From: Melastoma dodecandrum
Lineage: Eukaryota; Streptophyta; Magnoliopsida; Myrtales; Melastomataceae
Assembly (NCBI GenBank): GCA_029817715.1
Contig: JARUPY010000387.1
Coordinates: forward strand, 4,650,001 to 4,714,000
Direction of reading: 5' to 3'
DNA length: 64,000 bases
Below the pieces are notes generated by a model. It saw only the letters and a program-made list of their open reading frames with translations. It was not told the origin of the DNA and ran no database searches. Numbering within the stretch: the stretch's first letter is position 1; each line of letters starts with the position of its first letter. Below, one piece after another: positions 34,550-46,744 of the stretch. Position numbers and translations under genes: made by a program.

Positions 34550-37250
34550 TATTCCATTCGAGGATTAAATGAAACTGAAGCTATGTGGATATTTGGCAGC
34601 ATGGTTTTCTCGTCACAATTCAAAGGACCCCATTATTACTCGAATTGAATTTAAAGGAAGAGAGAAGACTTCCGGGATGGTTGGTGGTGGGGACATCGGT
34701 TTCTTGTGGGCATTATTTTCTAGCAATGATCATAATATTATCAAAATGGGAAAAAAGTAATAAATGAAAAAGTCATGCATAGTACAATTCATCATGCAAA
34801 TCGAGCTGGGGTTTTTATTTTTCATCGAGGGGGACCCCAAAAGGACACACCCATAATTTCTTACTTTTATTCAAAAATCAAGTCACGTAAGTATTTCTTG
34901 GGTGATACGTGGATATGGACCGGCTATTCACATACACGTCAACAAATGAATTCATTAGACCAGAACACGAACCCACGACAGAAGAAAATAAAATGGGAAA
35001 GTATTCGGACAGGGAAAAACAAACCCAATGTAAAACTTTCCTTCTTCTTTTTTGGGCCCTCGATTTACGTGGGCAACTGACGGATGTTGATGACACGTAA
35101 CAGGGAATTAACCAATGGCCTTTCAATATGAAACATCTCAATCACGCATCGGTAACAACACTCCTCCTACACACACACCCAGAGAGACAAGCAAACAAAC
35201 ACAAGGTAGATCATGAGTAGCTATCCATGAATGGCATAACACACGTTGCAACAAGATCCTATTGTCCCCCTCTCCCAGTTGCCAGAGATCTCGTGCTCTT
35301 GTTTTTAAAACTAACCTAAGAAACAGGAGGACTTTTTTAACTGTGCTTCATTTTTCTTACTCAGAGAGAAAGGACACTAACATCAGTCCTCACCCTCGTT
35401 TCTTGTTTTTTATTTTTTGGTCAACAGACATTTCATTTCAGCTATGCTTAAAAAAGAAAGAAAAAAAATAAAACCCTACTTTTGTTGCAGGTCTTTCTGT
35501 TGATGTCTTGGCAAATTTGTCGCATCTCGAAACGTAATCACAAACACTTGCTTCGTATCAGTGAGTTATGCTTTGGTGATATTCTATTGAGGAGGTCCCA
35601 GTTATATGAAAGCGGTTGGAATGTAAAAGGAATCGGGTTTCTAATGGAATTTTGTGGTTTAGTTCAAATGGGAAGAGTCTTCTCCTTCTCCTTCTCTTTC
35701 TTCTTCTTCTTCTTCTTCTTCTTCTTCTTCTGTTAATCCGTTCATTCTGCAGTCACAGCGAAAGCATGTGCGCACATCCGTTTTATGCCTCGTGTAAAAA
35801 ATCAAAGAGTTCTTCCCGAGTTCTGGAGGCGAGATCCCACCTCCATAATCGGAAAACGACGGCTTTGCCCTCTTGCAAGGAGTTAGAAGATAATATTTCA
35901 CAATTTACCGAACGTCGTAGCTTATTGTTGTGAGGCGAGTGTAGTGATTCAAGAGACTAAAACGAGAAAACAACTCTATCCGTTAGTTTTTGCTGTGTTT
36001 GCACGTGAAAAGAAAGTGAAAAATGGATGACAAGTTTGCGAATGAATTTCTGTTGGATGCAGTACAAAAATTAACCTTTTGGACAACCTTTCTCTGATTG
36101 TGCACCTTCAAGGAAGGTGGAGGGCAAGCTGCTCCCGCTCCCCCTCCCTGCTCCGGAAATGATCCAGAACCAACCGGTCTCTCTCGTACAGATGCATTAC
36201 TTACTCTTGTCACGAATGGCAGAACTATGGCCTAGACATTGAAGTCGAGGAAAAGTGGAAAGCTTCTGTTCTTACAGTCGGCTGTGTATTCAGCTTCTAA
36301 TATGTCTCCAAACCTCCGAAAGGAGTGTACAGTGGTCAAATCCTAGACTCATCGAAAGGGCAAATATTACCTAATTTTTTCAGTTGAAATTCGAGCTAAA
36401 GCCATCAAGATAGATCAGTCCCTCGCGACATCTCGATTTGAGAGATGTAATAGAGTGTGTACAAAATAGAAACAAGCCAACTAAAGAAGAAGGCATGTGA
36501 CCCTGGAACAGTTTCTCGAGTTGTGAAATAGAGAAATGGCAGTCCACATCCGAAGAAATCATGCCTAGGAATCAATGATCCCTGTGAGAGAGCTCAAGCT
36601 ATTCCACGGATAGTTAAAACAAGTAAGCTACTCAATCAAGCAGTACAAAGATATGTTAGGAACATCGACTCGCCCTATTAACTTCACACCACTGACATTA
36701 CTGGAAAGCGAGGTAGTGTTGAATTTGGATTAGGAAGCGAATTAACCTAATTGGGCAAGTAAACAAACGAAAGATGAGCTGTACTTTTGGAGATCGAAGC
36801 AGAACTAGAATCAGAGTTCAGGGGATTGCGTAGTTTGGACTTAAACGAGTCGAAAACCCCTCAGAACGACCAAAAACGGAGAGATCGAATGAGTGGATCC
36901 AAAGAGAAGAGAAGAAAGGAAAAGAAAGAAAACTCACGTACAATTGCAGCAAGAAGAAAAACAAACCCTAGCAATCACACAACAACCAGTAACTCGTTAC
37001 CTCTTTGTATCGTGCGCCACAGGTTCGGGGAGATCCCTTTACTCAGTGACTGTACACAATCGATCGAGGTCAAAGTCGAGATCGGGATCTTCCTGCAAAA
37101 CCAATTCGAATCCCTGGACTGTCGGGCCTCTTCACAAGATTCGAGAAGGCATAAAAGGAAATCGGAACTCAAATCGACAAGCTCGCCGGGAAATTCATTT
37201 CCTCGACGGAGGAATTAGATCCCGTGGCTGGCTCGAGGAGTAAGAGCTTG
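34550..37250. other. Intergenic region between the Tat element and MIR172
   Basis: No gene is recognised. A long pyrimidine run (TTC)n lies at 35679-35731 and produces artificial poly-Phe and poly-Leu frames. Sequence from about 36780 to 37250 lies downstream of the MIR172 hairpin in its direction and may be the 3' part of the primary transcript; its open frames are low-complexity and not convincing. Confidence 0.45.
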
Positions 37251-37257
37251 TCTTAGC

Positions 37258-37385
37258 CATTCGATTGCTGATGCAGCATCATCAAGATTCTCAACGACGA
37301 AGGCCTAATGGGAAATCACAAACAGGCCGTGGTATTTGCGCGTGTTATTGTGAATCTTGATGCTGCTGCACCTGCAAATAATGAC
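37258..37385 (-). ncRNA. MIR172: MIR172 microRNA precursor
   Basis: The mature miRNA is the reverse complement of 37271-37291. All 21 bases agree with the classical miR172 that starts AGAATCTTGATGATGCTGC, and it sits on the 3' arm as expected. The partner on the 5' arm is the reverse complement of 37349-37369 (GCAGCAGCATCAAGATTC...), with one internal mismatch and matching ends. A loop of about 57 bases separates the arms, and the lower stem continues (ATTTGCAG against ATTGCTG with a bulge). miR172 represses AP2-type transcription factors by cleavage and translation block and controls the juvenile-to-adult change and floral identity. The letter of the family member cannot be decided. Confidence 0.95.
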
Positions 37386-37805
37386 TCCCATCTTCTCCAC
37401 CATAATCAAGGCCGCCCCTCCAAAATCATTTTCAAATTGCTACAGAAAAAAAAACTAAATACTAAATTCAAAACAAGCAGTGGAAAATGCCAGAACTTTT
37501 TTCCTTTTTATTTTTCTGAGGAAAGAAAATAAAGAGATCAATATTAACCCCGGCGAAGTCTCGCCTCTTGCTTCTGATCCAAGAACAAGTCCTCGAGAAA
37601 AATAACAAATCGAAGAAAGGGGAACGAAAAGGAAGAAAGTCGGGATCGAAGTGCCGGAGATTGAAGGACGAGAAGGAAGAAAAGAGGAGACGGGATTACC
37701 GCGACGAAATCAACTAGAAGAAGAACAGGGAGATCGAAGATGAGGTTGCTTTGACGGTCAAAAACCCTTCCGGATTATTATTATTGTCATTCACCACCAT
37801 CATTG

Positions 37806-37814
37806 TTTTATATA
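37806..37814 (-). promoter_or_regulatory. TATA box probably driving MIR172
   Basis: TATATAAAA on the minus strand, about 440 bases upstream of the 5' arm. The transcribed part would include the purine-rich stretch 37560-37740. It is the only good TATA motif in a suitable place; the assignment is inferred. Confidence 0.5.
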
Positions 37815-37837
37815 AAAAAATGACACCAAAACGAGCA

Positions 37838-37974
37838 AGAAGAAGAAGAAGAAGAAGAAGAGGATGAGGAGGAGGGAGGGAGGGGTTGGAGAGGAAAAGG
37901 AGAGGGAAGGAGAAGTGAGGAGACTGGTATAAGGCGTGCCTTTATGTACATATACACACACACACACACACACA
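37838..37974. repeat. (GAA)n and (CA)n microsatellites upstream of MIR172
   Basis: An AGAAGAAGAA run at 37838-37862 is followed by a G/A-rich tract, then a CA dinucleotide run at 37953-37974. Confidence 0.85.
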
Positions 37975-40900
37975 GTCCTCCCTCCTCGAACTTCTCGCGA
38001 GTTTCGGATCACACGTTGCTATGGACGCCAAGTCTTATCACACGCTTTTGTTACGTTTATGAATTTCCAGTCTTTTTGTCACCTCACTGGTCTGCGGATT
38101 AACTTAATAATATTGATGTGCTTAGGAACACACGAGGATATGAAAGCATTCCGTATGATCTTGTTTGCTGCTTATTGCTTAATATTTTTTGCTGCATCTG
38201 GTGAGTTATGCCATCCGATAATAGCAGCTTCTTACTTTCTAAATTTGGTTTTCTTTGGTTAATCGCCAGTTCATTCCGTACTTGTTTGTAAACATACGTT
38301 AACCAAAAAAAATACGATTTTATTCTTTTTTTTAATTAATTGTTCCAGAAAAACAAATTAATAATTAGAGTATGACGTGTAAAGCGCAGATAGTGATGGG
38401 ACACTTCTGAAAGATTATATAAAAAATAATCGGAAAAAAGTTACCAATTCGCAAAAGAAAAAAGAAGAAGCATGTTCTTGTTATGAGGTTGTGGTCCATT
38501 TTCCTCCTTAATTTGTTTCCTCGGCCAGTAGCATTTAAAAAAAAAAAGAACCTTTTTCTTTATAATCGCTGGAGAGAATCACTCAGTTAAGTATACTTAT
38601 ATATAATTAACCTCATTTGGAAAATGTATTGGTTAAAAAAAAAAGATTTTGACATGATATTTATTTCGTTGTACATTTAATTATTTAGTAAAAGTAAAAA
38701 TATCCGTCGTTGTAAAATAATTATAAACTTAATGTGAAGGCGATCACGGGCTTGGCTTTGTATCGTCCGTACATGTCTGCTCTTTGTACATTTTTTTATT
38801 ATAAAAAGTAGTGGTTTATATTAACGTGCCTACGTGGATTTTGTCCAAGATTTAATACAGGGAGGAAAAGAAAGAAAAATGATAAAATAAATATGATCAC
38901 TAAGATTTTTTAAAGAAATGAAAAAAAAATAGAAGATTGAAACGACACTACAATAATAGGACCAAAAACAGTACGAATAAACTGGAGTCATTGGTTTGAA
39001 ACTTAAAAAGAAAAGGTGTTTTAAATAAGAAGTGGTTTTTTGTTTTTGGTTGTCTAGGGTCGTATATTATTTCAATGGACCACACACACTCGGCGCTGAT
39101 AATAAAATGCAATAGAATGAGATCCCCCCCCCCCCCCCCCCCCCCTCTTTCTTTATTTGATATAATCAAGTTGATTACTATACGGGAATATAATCAGTTC
39201 ATTTATATTAAAAAAAATAGAGATTATGGAACTAAAATATGATTAGGTAGCCGTTTGGGATTGTTTAAGCTTTTGCATTAAATATGGCAGACAACACTGG
39301 CCGGGGTCTAAATCTTTGAATACCCTCTTTTGTATTGTTCCTCTTACATTAGATAGATTCTCTTCTATAAATATTACACTTTGGGTGTCATTTTCCCGAG
39401 CTTTGCAAGAACCCGGTCCATCGAGGCGAGGACGCACTTCAGGGCGCGATCGCTGAGATACAAACATGGGATTCCACGTGAGAATTACATGCTCATGTCT
39501 ATTATTTTCTATATGAATAAAAACCATATCGATCCCCTTGATCCCGGACCAAATTGAAATCGTAGGACGATACCTATCTTTTCACTGGGTGGGGGTCGTT
39601 GAGTGGGAACTAAGAAAATATATGCTCTCGGTTATGATTCTGGCCGTGGAAATGAGCGTGACCTCTCGTGTGCCAGTTGTGAAACGCAACCCCACTAGCC
39701 AAAGACATATTATTGTCCTTTTGATTGTTCGTCCGTTGAACCGGGCAGCGACGTGTCGCTATATCGACCATGCTCAGTTTCACGGCTTGGCTAATATCTC
39801 GGTTTCCTTTCCGGCCTCAGAATGGACTTCGTGGTTTTCGTGGCATAACAGATGATTCTATCACGAAAGCCACACGGGATGGAAATTTCCGCAAAGTTGT
39901 CTCTACAAGGCTATATGAAGGTGATCCGGGCGTGAGGTAGCGTGTCGGTATCCGGCGAATGGCTAGGTTTTCCATAGACAATCTAAAAATGAAGAAAAGC
40001 TTGTTAGGACAGCGATAACCCGGTCGAATCCAGCATCGAAGAAGGTATGTAACATTGTGTTTTGATTCCATTGTTTATCTAAAACAAGCGGAAGCCTTTT
40101 TTTTTAGATCAAATGCTTTTACATTGGTTGTCAGTCATCCAATGAGCTTAGAAGAAGAACTAATAATCAGTCGGTGCCCAATGATGCGTGAAGTCTTAAT
40201 ATGTGAAGAGAAAATGTGAGGCATTGGTGGGTGGAAATGATTGTTTATAATTTAAAATTATAAAATGTGTTTTTTCTTATCATTAATAGATTGGAGGGGA
40301 GAATGATTCCCTGACCCACCCAAAGAAGATGTGATAACTTTATGTCAAATCGGCGGGGGGATTGGTCAAAATACCTGAATCCACCTCGGTGTTCTCTTTT
40401 AGTTGTTGAGGGATAACATGTCAAATACAAAATAACAAAATATAAAAAACTATTTAAGGAAATTATTGCTATCATCATCATCATCATCATCGGTTATGAA
40501 CAAGTGTTACCTTAAAAAAAGATAATTTAATTCCATGTGAAACTATACCAAGCCACAACTTTCATATATGTTCATGCGTGTGTTTGATATCTCTTTATTT
40601 TTTTTAAAAAAAAAAAAACAAAGTTTCTTTTAATATTTTTAGAAAAAATAATACGAGATACTAATGAAATATATTCATCGAATAAATTATAAATATAAAA
40701 ATTCGATTGTTAAATATTCAGATGAATTCGAATCGATTCCGACAAGATAATGCGGCAGGCGGCTCCTTGTCTGCCACGATACGAAACGACATGATCCTCA
40801 TATAACTCGCTTAAAAGTCTATTCCAAAGACGAAGAAGATCGTATCTGGATAATGCGTGAGAAGTACGAGCATGACCCCAAATACTTAATCTCATGGATA

Positions 40901-41833
40901 ATGATGAAGGAATCTTGATTTGTGAGAAATTAATTAACATGACATTGGTATGGGAGGATGTCCCCCCCCCCTTTTGTTGGGCAGGGGGGGGGGAGATAAT
41001 GTCTCTCAAGCTCCAAAAAGCCAATTCGTCTCCTCCTGTTAGCTCGGGGTTAAGTATCGTAAAAACAAAAATGCCCCTAGTTTTGGGGGTTAGTAGTAAT
41101 GTAATAAACATTTGAGATTAATTATGCGTATGTCGTCATCTTGTTGTTCTGACTGCCAACAAGGGCATTGGGAGGCGAGAGATTGTATATAGATATATAT
41201 TTATTGGGTCTTTGTTTTTGTTGGGTGAAAGAGGCTTCGGGCTTTGTTTTTAAGTCATGTGAAATAAATAAAATTCTCTACATGGGATAACGTGCAATTG
41301 TGTGAATTTTACTTGTTTAGATGAACTATCTAGAAACTTTTCAAACTTCTTATGTTGCCCGTGAAGACTGGGAATGTAATTTTAGAGTAAGATCGAACGA
41401 TTTCTTCAAACGCTTGTTTTTCCAAGTTTTTTTCTTTTTTTTTTGTGGGTGTGCTGGGGGGGGACTTTGAAGCCCAACTACCCCGGATATAAACCTCGGA
41501 CTTCCGAAGGCCCAAAGAGGTTCCAAATCTGTCGGAAGCCCATTTAGGGGAGTCAACAACTGCGGCCCTTGACTGGGCTAATCCCTTCAACATTAGAAGG
41601 AAAGGTTTCATATTAAGCCAGTTCGGAGGAGGTTTATACCTTGCTCTTTGCAATATGATTTCAGTTTTAAAAAATATTCTAAATATCGATTTTTAAGTTG
41701 CAATTTGAAATAGTAGTTTTTACAAAAATATCGCGAATTTAAAATACGACTTTTTTAAATTTATTATTTCAAATCGAGACTTAAGACCAATATTTAGCGT
41801 ATTTTCGTTACCGTATATTTCATAAATTTTTTT
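37975..41833. other. AT-rich intergenic region between MIR172 and the foldback element
   Basis: No gene is recognised. Features seen are 22 consecutive C at 39124-39145, a (CAT)n run near 40473-40490, and a C10-spacer-G10 palindrome at 40962-40993. Open frames at 39243-39855 and 40710-41115 have no recognisable motifs; the latter is inflated by the C and G runs. Confidence 0.5.
39124..39145. repeat. Homopolymer of 22 C
   Basis: A direct run of 22 cytosines. The true length may be uncertain because homopolymers are error-prone. Confidence 0.8.
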
Positions 41834-42775
41834 AAGGCAAAATATCGGATTTTGGCCATAATTATCGGGCTATTTTCATCTGTGGCCATAATTTTATTTT
41901 TTTTTTATTTATGGTCATAACTATGACATTGATTTTGTTTATAGCCTCGACGTAACGCCGTTGGTGGATCTTACCTACGTGGACTAACGGCTGAACTCGT
42001 GGCAACAAACGTGGCCATCCTGTCTTTTAGAAAAAAGAAAAAATATCGGATTTTGGCCCAAATTATCGGGCTATTTTCATTTGCGGCCACGACTTTATTT
42101 TTTTTAATTTATGGCCATAACTATGACATTGATTTTGTTTATGCCCTCGACTTAACGCCGTTGGTGGATCTTACCTACGTGGATTAACGGCTGAACTCTC
42201 GTGCGAACGTGGCAATAAACGTGGCCATCATGTCTTTAAAAAAAACCCAAATTAATAAAAACCGTAAATCCCCTCCCCAGATGTTCACGACCCTCCTTAA
42301 TCCTGCTGCCTACTCCACAACCAAACCTTTCGTGGCCTTGCAACCCCAGCAGCAGCATCGCATGTTCAAGGTGAGGTTCTTCGCTTGGATGGTGATGGGC
42401 ATCCTGTTCGGTGAATTTATTCCCCCTCTCTCCCCGACGGCTCTTATATATGGGACATCGAGGCCATAAACAAAATCAATGTCGTAGTTATGGCCATAAA
42501 TTAAAAAAAAAAATAAAATCATGGTCGCAGATGAAAATAACCCGATAATTGGGGCCAAAATCCGATATTTTGTCTTTTTTCTAAAAGACAGGATGGCCAC
42601 GTTTGTTGCCACGAGTTCAGCCGTTAGTCCACGTAGGTGAGATCCACAAACGGCGTTACGTCGAGGCCATAAACAAAATCAATGTCATAGTTATGGCCAT
42701 AAATAAAAAAAATAAAATTGTGGCCGCATACGAAAATAGTCCGATAATTAGGGCCAAAATCCGATATTTTGCCTT
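41834..42775. mobile_element. Foldback (MULE-like) element with duplicated long inverted repeats
   Basis: The left end AAGGCAAAATATCGG and the right end CCGATATTTTGCCTT are exact inverses. The left arm has two direct copies of a unit of about 200 bases (41834 and 42036 onward); the right arm has two copies of the same unit inverted (about 42461-42650 and 42660-42775). Between them, about 42240-42460 is unrelated, GC-richer sequence. Seven T flank each end, so the target duplication (Mutator elements make about 9) cannot be read clearly. No transposase is present. Confidence 0.75.
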
Positions 42776-43056
42776 TTTTTTTAACTAAAACTGAAGTTCC
42801 CACTGCATTGATAAAATAAATTCTTTATGTCGGTAAAGAGAGTACAACTCGTTTGCGTATCAGATGGATTTTATTTAGATTTATTTAAATTATATATTGT
42901 AATTGTTTTTGGTGATTGGGATGAGTTTGGAAGCAGCGCAAATTTGATTGTTCTTGTTCTTCTTTCGCCGTTGTCTTCATTGTCTTCGATTCGACCACGG
43001 ATTGTTTTTTCCCCGGACCAGAGAAAGGAAGGGGTTTGGCGTTGGAGGATTCAAAG

Positions 43057-45226
43057 ATGGGTTGCTCGTCCTCCCTTCCCGGTAACGACGATCTTGGGTT
43101 TCCTTATCTGATTATAATTGTCGATGATTGCGATCCGGGTTCGGTTGTTTTTCTGGGTTTCTGCATAAAGCTGCGAGCTTTTCTCTCGGGCTCGTTTAGT
43201 TCTAGGGATGTCGGGATGCTGTTCGTATGGAAGTGGTTTGCTCGTGGGGTAAATGTGATTCTTTTTCTTTGCAGATAGGAGTCCTGGAAAATTGGGTGGG
43301 CTGAATTCGGATAATACCGCAAGTAACGACGCCAAGAATCTGCGGGTTAAGGTGAAGAGGTTCCTTGTTGGGTTCTAGATTTTGCATTGGTTTCGACGTT
43401 CTTGACCTCATAGTAGGTTTTGACTTTATGGTTTTCCGGGTTTAAAATTGTTGTGATTATTGTATGATTATGATCATCAATGTGGTTAAGGGTGTAATGG
43501 TTGTGGTCCATTCTAGGATGTTGGTCTCGATGTAGGTTAGCCGCAACCCATTTAGCGGGGATGTTTTTTTAGAATTGAAATTAAGTATGGTTTCGATTGC
43601 CATAATTCGATATGCCTAACTCAACTTATATTGTTATGTTGCCTGTTCTGTTATTTGTCACCCGAGAGAGGGGAGTTATTGGTGCTAGTTACACCCTGTT
43701 AGTGATGAAAGAAGCATATGGTGTGCTGGGAATTGAGATGCATGAGAACACATTCTTGCCCTGTGACACTGGTGCTCCTATATTGAGTTTTTCAGCTAGA
43801 CTGCTTGTTTTGGAAATGGAATTTGATTTGGTTTTTTAAATGTTTCAACTGTTTTATTTTGTCGATTATCCTAGTAGCTGCTGTTGGGTCTGGAATGGTT
43901 GTTTGTTGGACTTGTAATGGCATCGCTGTACCCTGAAAAAGTTAACCTCATTCTGCAGCTTGTGTTGCTGGGGGATTCAGGTGTTGGGAAAAGCTGCATT
44001 GTGCTTCGGTTTGTTCGTGGGCAGTTTGATCCGACTTCTAAAGTAAGGATGTTATGTTATTCATCTTTTTGGGTATTCTCATTTGGCCGACAAAGCTTCC
44101 ATTACTTTTATGAGCAGATGGAGTATTGCAGATCCTGTGAAGGTTCTGTATTAATTTTTCTGGTCGCTTTGGTCTCAGGTAACAATTGGGGCATCATTCT
44201 TGTCTCAGACAATTGCATTGCATGATTCTACGACGGTTAAGTTTGAAATATGGGACACAGCTGGCCAAGAGAGGTATCAACTGAGGCAGAGTTCATTGTC
44301 TTGAAGTCTCACAGTTTATTGATGTTTTTAATGGAAATAACATGGAAGTCCTTAGCATGGCAGATATGCTGCTTTGGCGCCTCTTTATTATCGAGGCGCG
44401 GCAGTTGCTGTGATCGTGTATGACATTACTAGCCAGGAATCATTTCATAAGGCTCAGTACTGGGTGAAGGTATGCCTACTGTTGCTGATTTGTGACTATC
44501 ATACCACCAAGGACCACATGTTCTCCTTGTTTTTCGTCCTGATTGAATGGCTAATCCTTCCATGTTTTGGGAAATGTTGCATCATTCACGTCATTGACTA
44601 TCTTTGACAGGAGCTACAAAAGCATGGAGGGCCTGACATGATCATGGCCCTGGTGGGTAACAAAGCTGACCTTCATGAGAGGCGGGAAGTATCTGCAGAA
44701 GTGAGTGCTGCTTTCGCAGTTTGAACATGCTCTCTAGGAAACTTTTTTCCTGATCTGACATGGAAATTTTCTGTTGCATGTGAAGTCCGGGATGGACTAT
44801 GCAGAGAGAAACGGGATGTTTTTCATCGAGACTTCGGCTAAAACTGCAGATAACATAAATCAGCTCTTTGAGGTACAAATCCTCTCTTGTTGCTTTTGCC
44901 AATCTAATCGTATGATCTTCCTTTTAAGAACCGATAGGTAACTTCATGCTGACTAGCTTGAATGGCCATTGTCTCCTCGGAGTTTGGTTTCCATGCTCAA
45001 TACATAGTTTCTAGGAAGACGGCATGACATGGAAGGTCGGGGTAGTGCACAAAGGGAACATTCTTGATCACGGCTTAGAGCTAGCTTATCATCACATCTC
45101 CTTGTGGGCGGGGGCCACTGTGTCCTTCTGGCTGGATCTTCTTTTTTCTGTCTAACCTCATTTATTCCTTTACCTGGGCAGGAAATCGGTAAACTACTCC
45201 CTCGTCCTGCTCCAGCCTTGTCATGA
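43057..45226 (+). CDS. RABF1: Plant-specific Rab5 GTPase ARA6/RABF1
   Basis: A small GTPase of multivesicular endosomes and the plasma membrane, active in fusion between them. Exons: 43057-43081, 43275-43351, 43959-44042, 44179-44273, 44364-44469, 44611-44700, 44786-44872 and 45182-45226, joined in frame, 202 residues, the family length. The N-terminus MGCSSSL is a myristoylation and palmitoylation signal. The P-loop GDSGVGKS is residues 39-46, WDTAGQE 87-93 with the catalytic Gln92, NKAD lies near 139 and ETSAK in exon 7. The C-terminus (RPAPALS) lacks the prenylated cysteines of other Rabs, which is the hallmark of ARA6. Exon 1 has only 25 coding bases; the start is fixed by the MGC motif. 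No defects are seen. Confidence 0.96.
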
Positions 45227-46125
45227 TCGAGGAATAACGATCGCCGGACAGTGTAAACGCTCCCAAGATGTGCTTGTAAGATTGCTACTGTGTATATTGA
45301 TCTAGTGTCCGAAACAATTCCATTTCAGACTATCCCGGCCATTTCAGGCTGATGCCTCACCCGAGACACTCTCGGAACAGAGAAGATCATTCCAGCGCGT
45401 TTGGCCTCGGGGCAGATGCGTGTTATAACAATTTACATTTATTAAATATACTCCATCGCCATGGTCGGGAATCACACGTGGCAGGATCCCATTTGTTTCC
45501 ATCGTTATTCTTGCCGACACGAAGTGCCTGGCCTGTAAGAATGAATGCCGCCTTACCAATCAACTGCCACCGCCTCCGAACAATAATTAACTCCTCCAGA
45601 TCAATTTCTTTGGAAAAAGTGGTTGACGCTGAGAGCAATACTCTTCCCCTTTTTTTCAAATTCAATTTCTAAAAAAATAGAATTCGGTGTACCAACACTA
45701 TTCGGTGAATTTTTGAAACTTATTATCTATGTCACGAAATGTTCTCCAACATATCTCTCTGTCACCGCCGCCACCACCATCGTCATCATCATCACAGCGC
45801 CTGCCTTGAAAATGGTCAAAGACAAGAGACAAAGCCACAACCCCACAACAACAAGAAGAAGACTTAGTAACAATACCATCCATTCCCAACACCCAGAATC
45901 ATCAATTCACTTCTTCATATTCCTCTTCCGACCCATCAACGCCCGACACCAAATTCTCATGAATTTGGTGGTTTTCATGAGAATTTTTGGCTATGGAATG
46001 TCTTCAGGTGCACAGGAGCGGGATATTAGATCTCCAGTTCAAAGTTCGTAGAATTGATATCCTTGTTCCCATCTATTCTTAGTTGTCTACTTTGGGAGCC
46101 CTTTGGTTTGATCGATATGAGCAGG
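45227..46125. other. RABF1 3' flank and unassigned sequence
   Basis: The first few hundred bases are probably the RABF1 3' UTR. The rest has short open frames and a Thr/Ile-rich and trinucleotide-rich stretch (45760-45800) but no recognised gene. Confidence 0.45.
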
Positions 46126-46410
46126 TATCGTTGAACCGCTCATGAGACTATTGAAGGACGCGGGTGGTGGGATGATGAACAAGTCATTGGCTTTCCTGGC
46201 CTTATTGCAAGTCACCCGGAAGGGAAGGCATCAATAAGCGATGCAGATCAGTGCAGGTCCTAGTGGAGATAATGAGGACTGGTTTGCCGAGAAACAGGGA
46301 GAATGCGGTTGCTGTTCTCTGGTCGCTGTGCTCAGGCGAAACGGAGCAGCTCAGGATAGCGAAAGAGCATTGTGTGGAAGAGACATTGAAAGAGCCGTCG
46401 GAGAGTGACC
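46126..46410 (+). pseudogene. ARM-repeat fragment of a PUB-type E3 ubiquitin ligase, frameshifted
   Basis: Read across frame changes, the segment gives IVEPLMRLLKDAGGGMMNKS, LAFLALL, ASHPEGKASISDADQCR, and then LVEIMRTGLPRNRENAVAVL, WSLCSGETEQLRIAKE. This is the C-terminal ARM repeat series of U-box ligases of the PUB12-14 type. One base is missing near 46206 and the frame changes again near 46260, so the piece is not translatable. It begins right after an intron-like AG (GAGCAG|GTATCG). No U-box is found nearby. Confidence 0.75.
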
Positions 46411-46666
46411 AGTTGTGGATTGGCTGATATTCCGAGAGAAGTGGATTATTTTCTGGAGGAAGACTCCCGTCCTTGACTTATGGCTCTCCATTATTTCTTT
46501 CTGGGACTGATCCCTGAATTCCAAAAGAAACACGAGCTCCCAGAAACGAATCCAAATTAACAGGAGAACAGGATCCCTATAGGAAATGATTCACAAGGCG
46601 AGAGGATGATACATTGACGTAAGGATTCGGAGCTAGTGGGCGGGAAAGACAGAGAATGCTTTTGAA

Positions 46667-46719
46667 GTCCCACATCGGCTCCTGGGGAAGTTCCTTGGGG
46701 TGAACTTTCAGTATAAAAA
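46667..46719 (+). promoter_or_regulatory. Plant snRNA promoter: USE and TATA box
   Basis: The upstream sequence element GTCCCACATCG is at 46667-46677 and TATAAAAA at 46712-46719, 34 bases apart, with the RNA start 26 bases after the TATA box. In plants this wide USE-TATA spacing specifies RNA polymerase II; Pol III snRNA genes have about ten bases less. Confidence 0.88.
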
Positions 46720-46744
46720 TCACGGGCCCCCTGCCTGGCAAATC

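Noticed and set aside
35482..35933. Hydrophobic poly-Phe/poly-Leu open frames
   Set aside because: Produced by the (TTC)n microsatellite.
36787..37243. Arg/Ser-rich open frames resembling an SR protein
   Set aside because: Low-complexity composition in purine-rich sequence downstream of the MIR172 hairpin; overlapping frames with no RNA-recognition motif.
39243..39855. Open frames on both strands, considered as organelle-derived insertion
   Set aside because: No plastid or mitochondrial gene could be recognised.
41999..42612. Mirror-image 'proteins' starting MATNVAILSFRKK on both strands
   Set aside because: They are translations of the inverted repeats of the foldback element, not genes.
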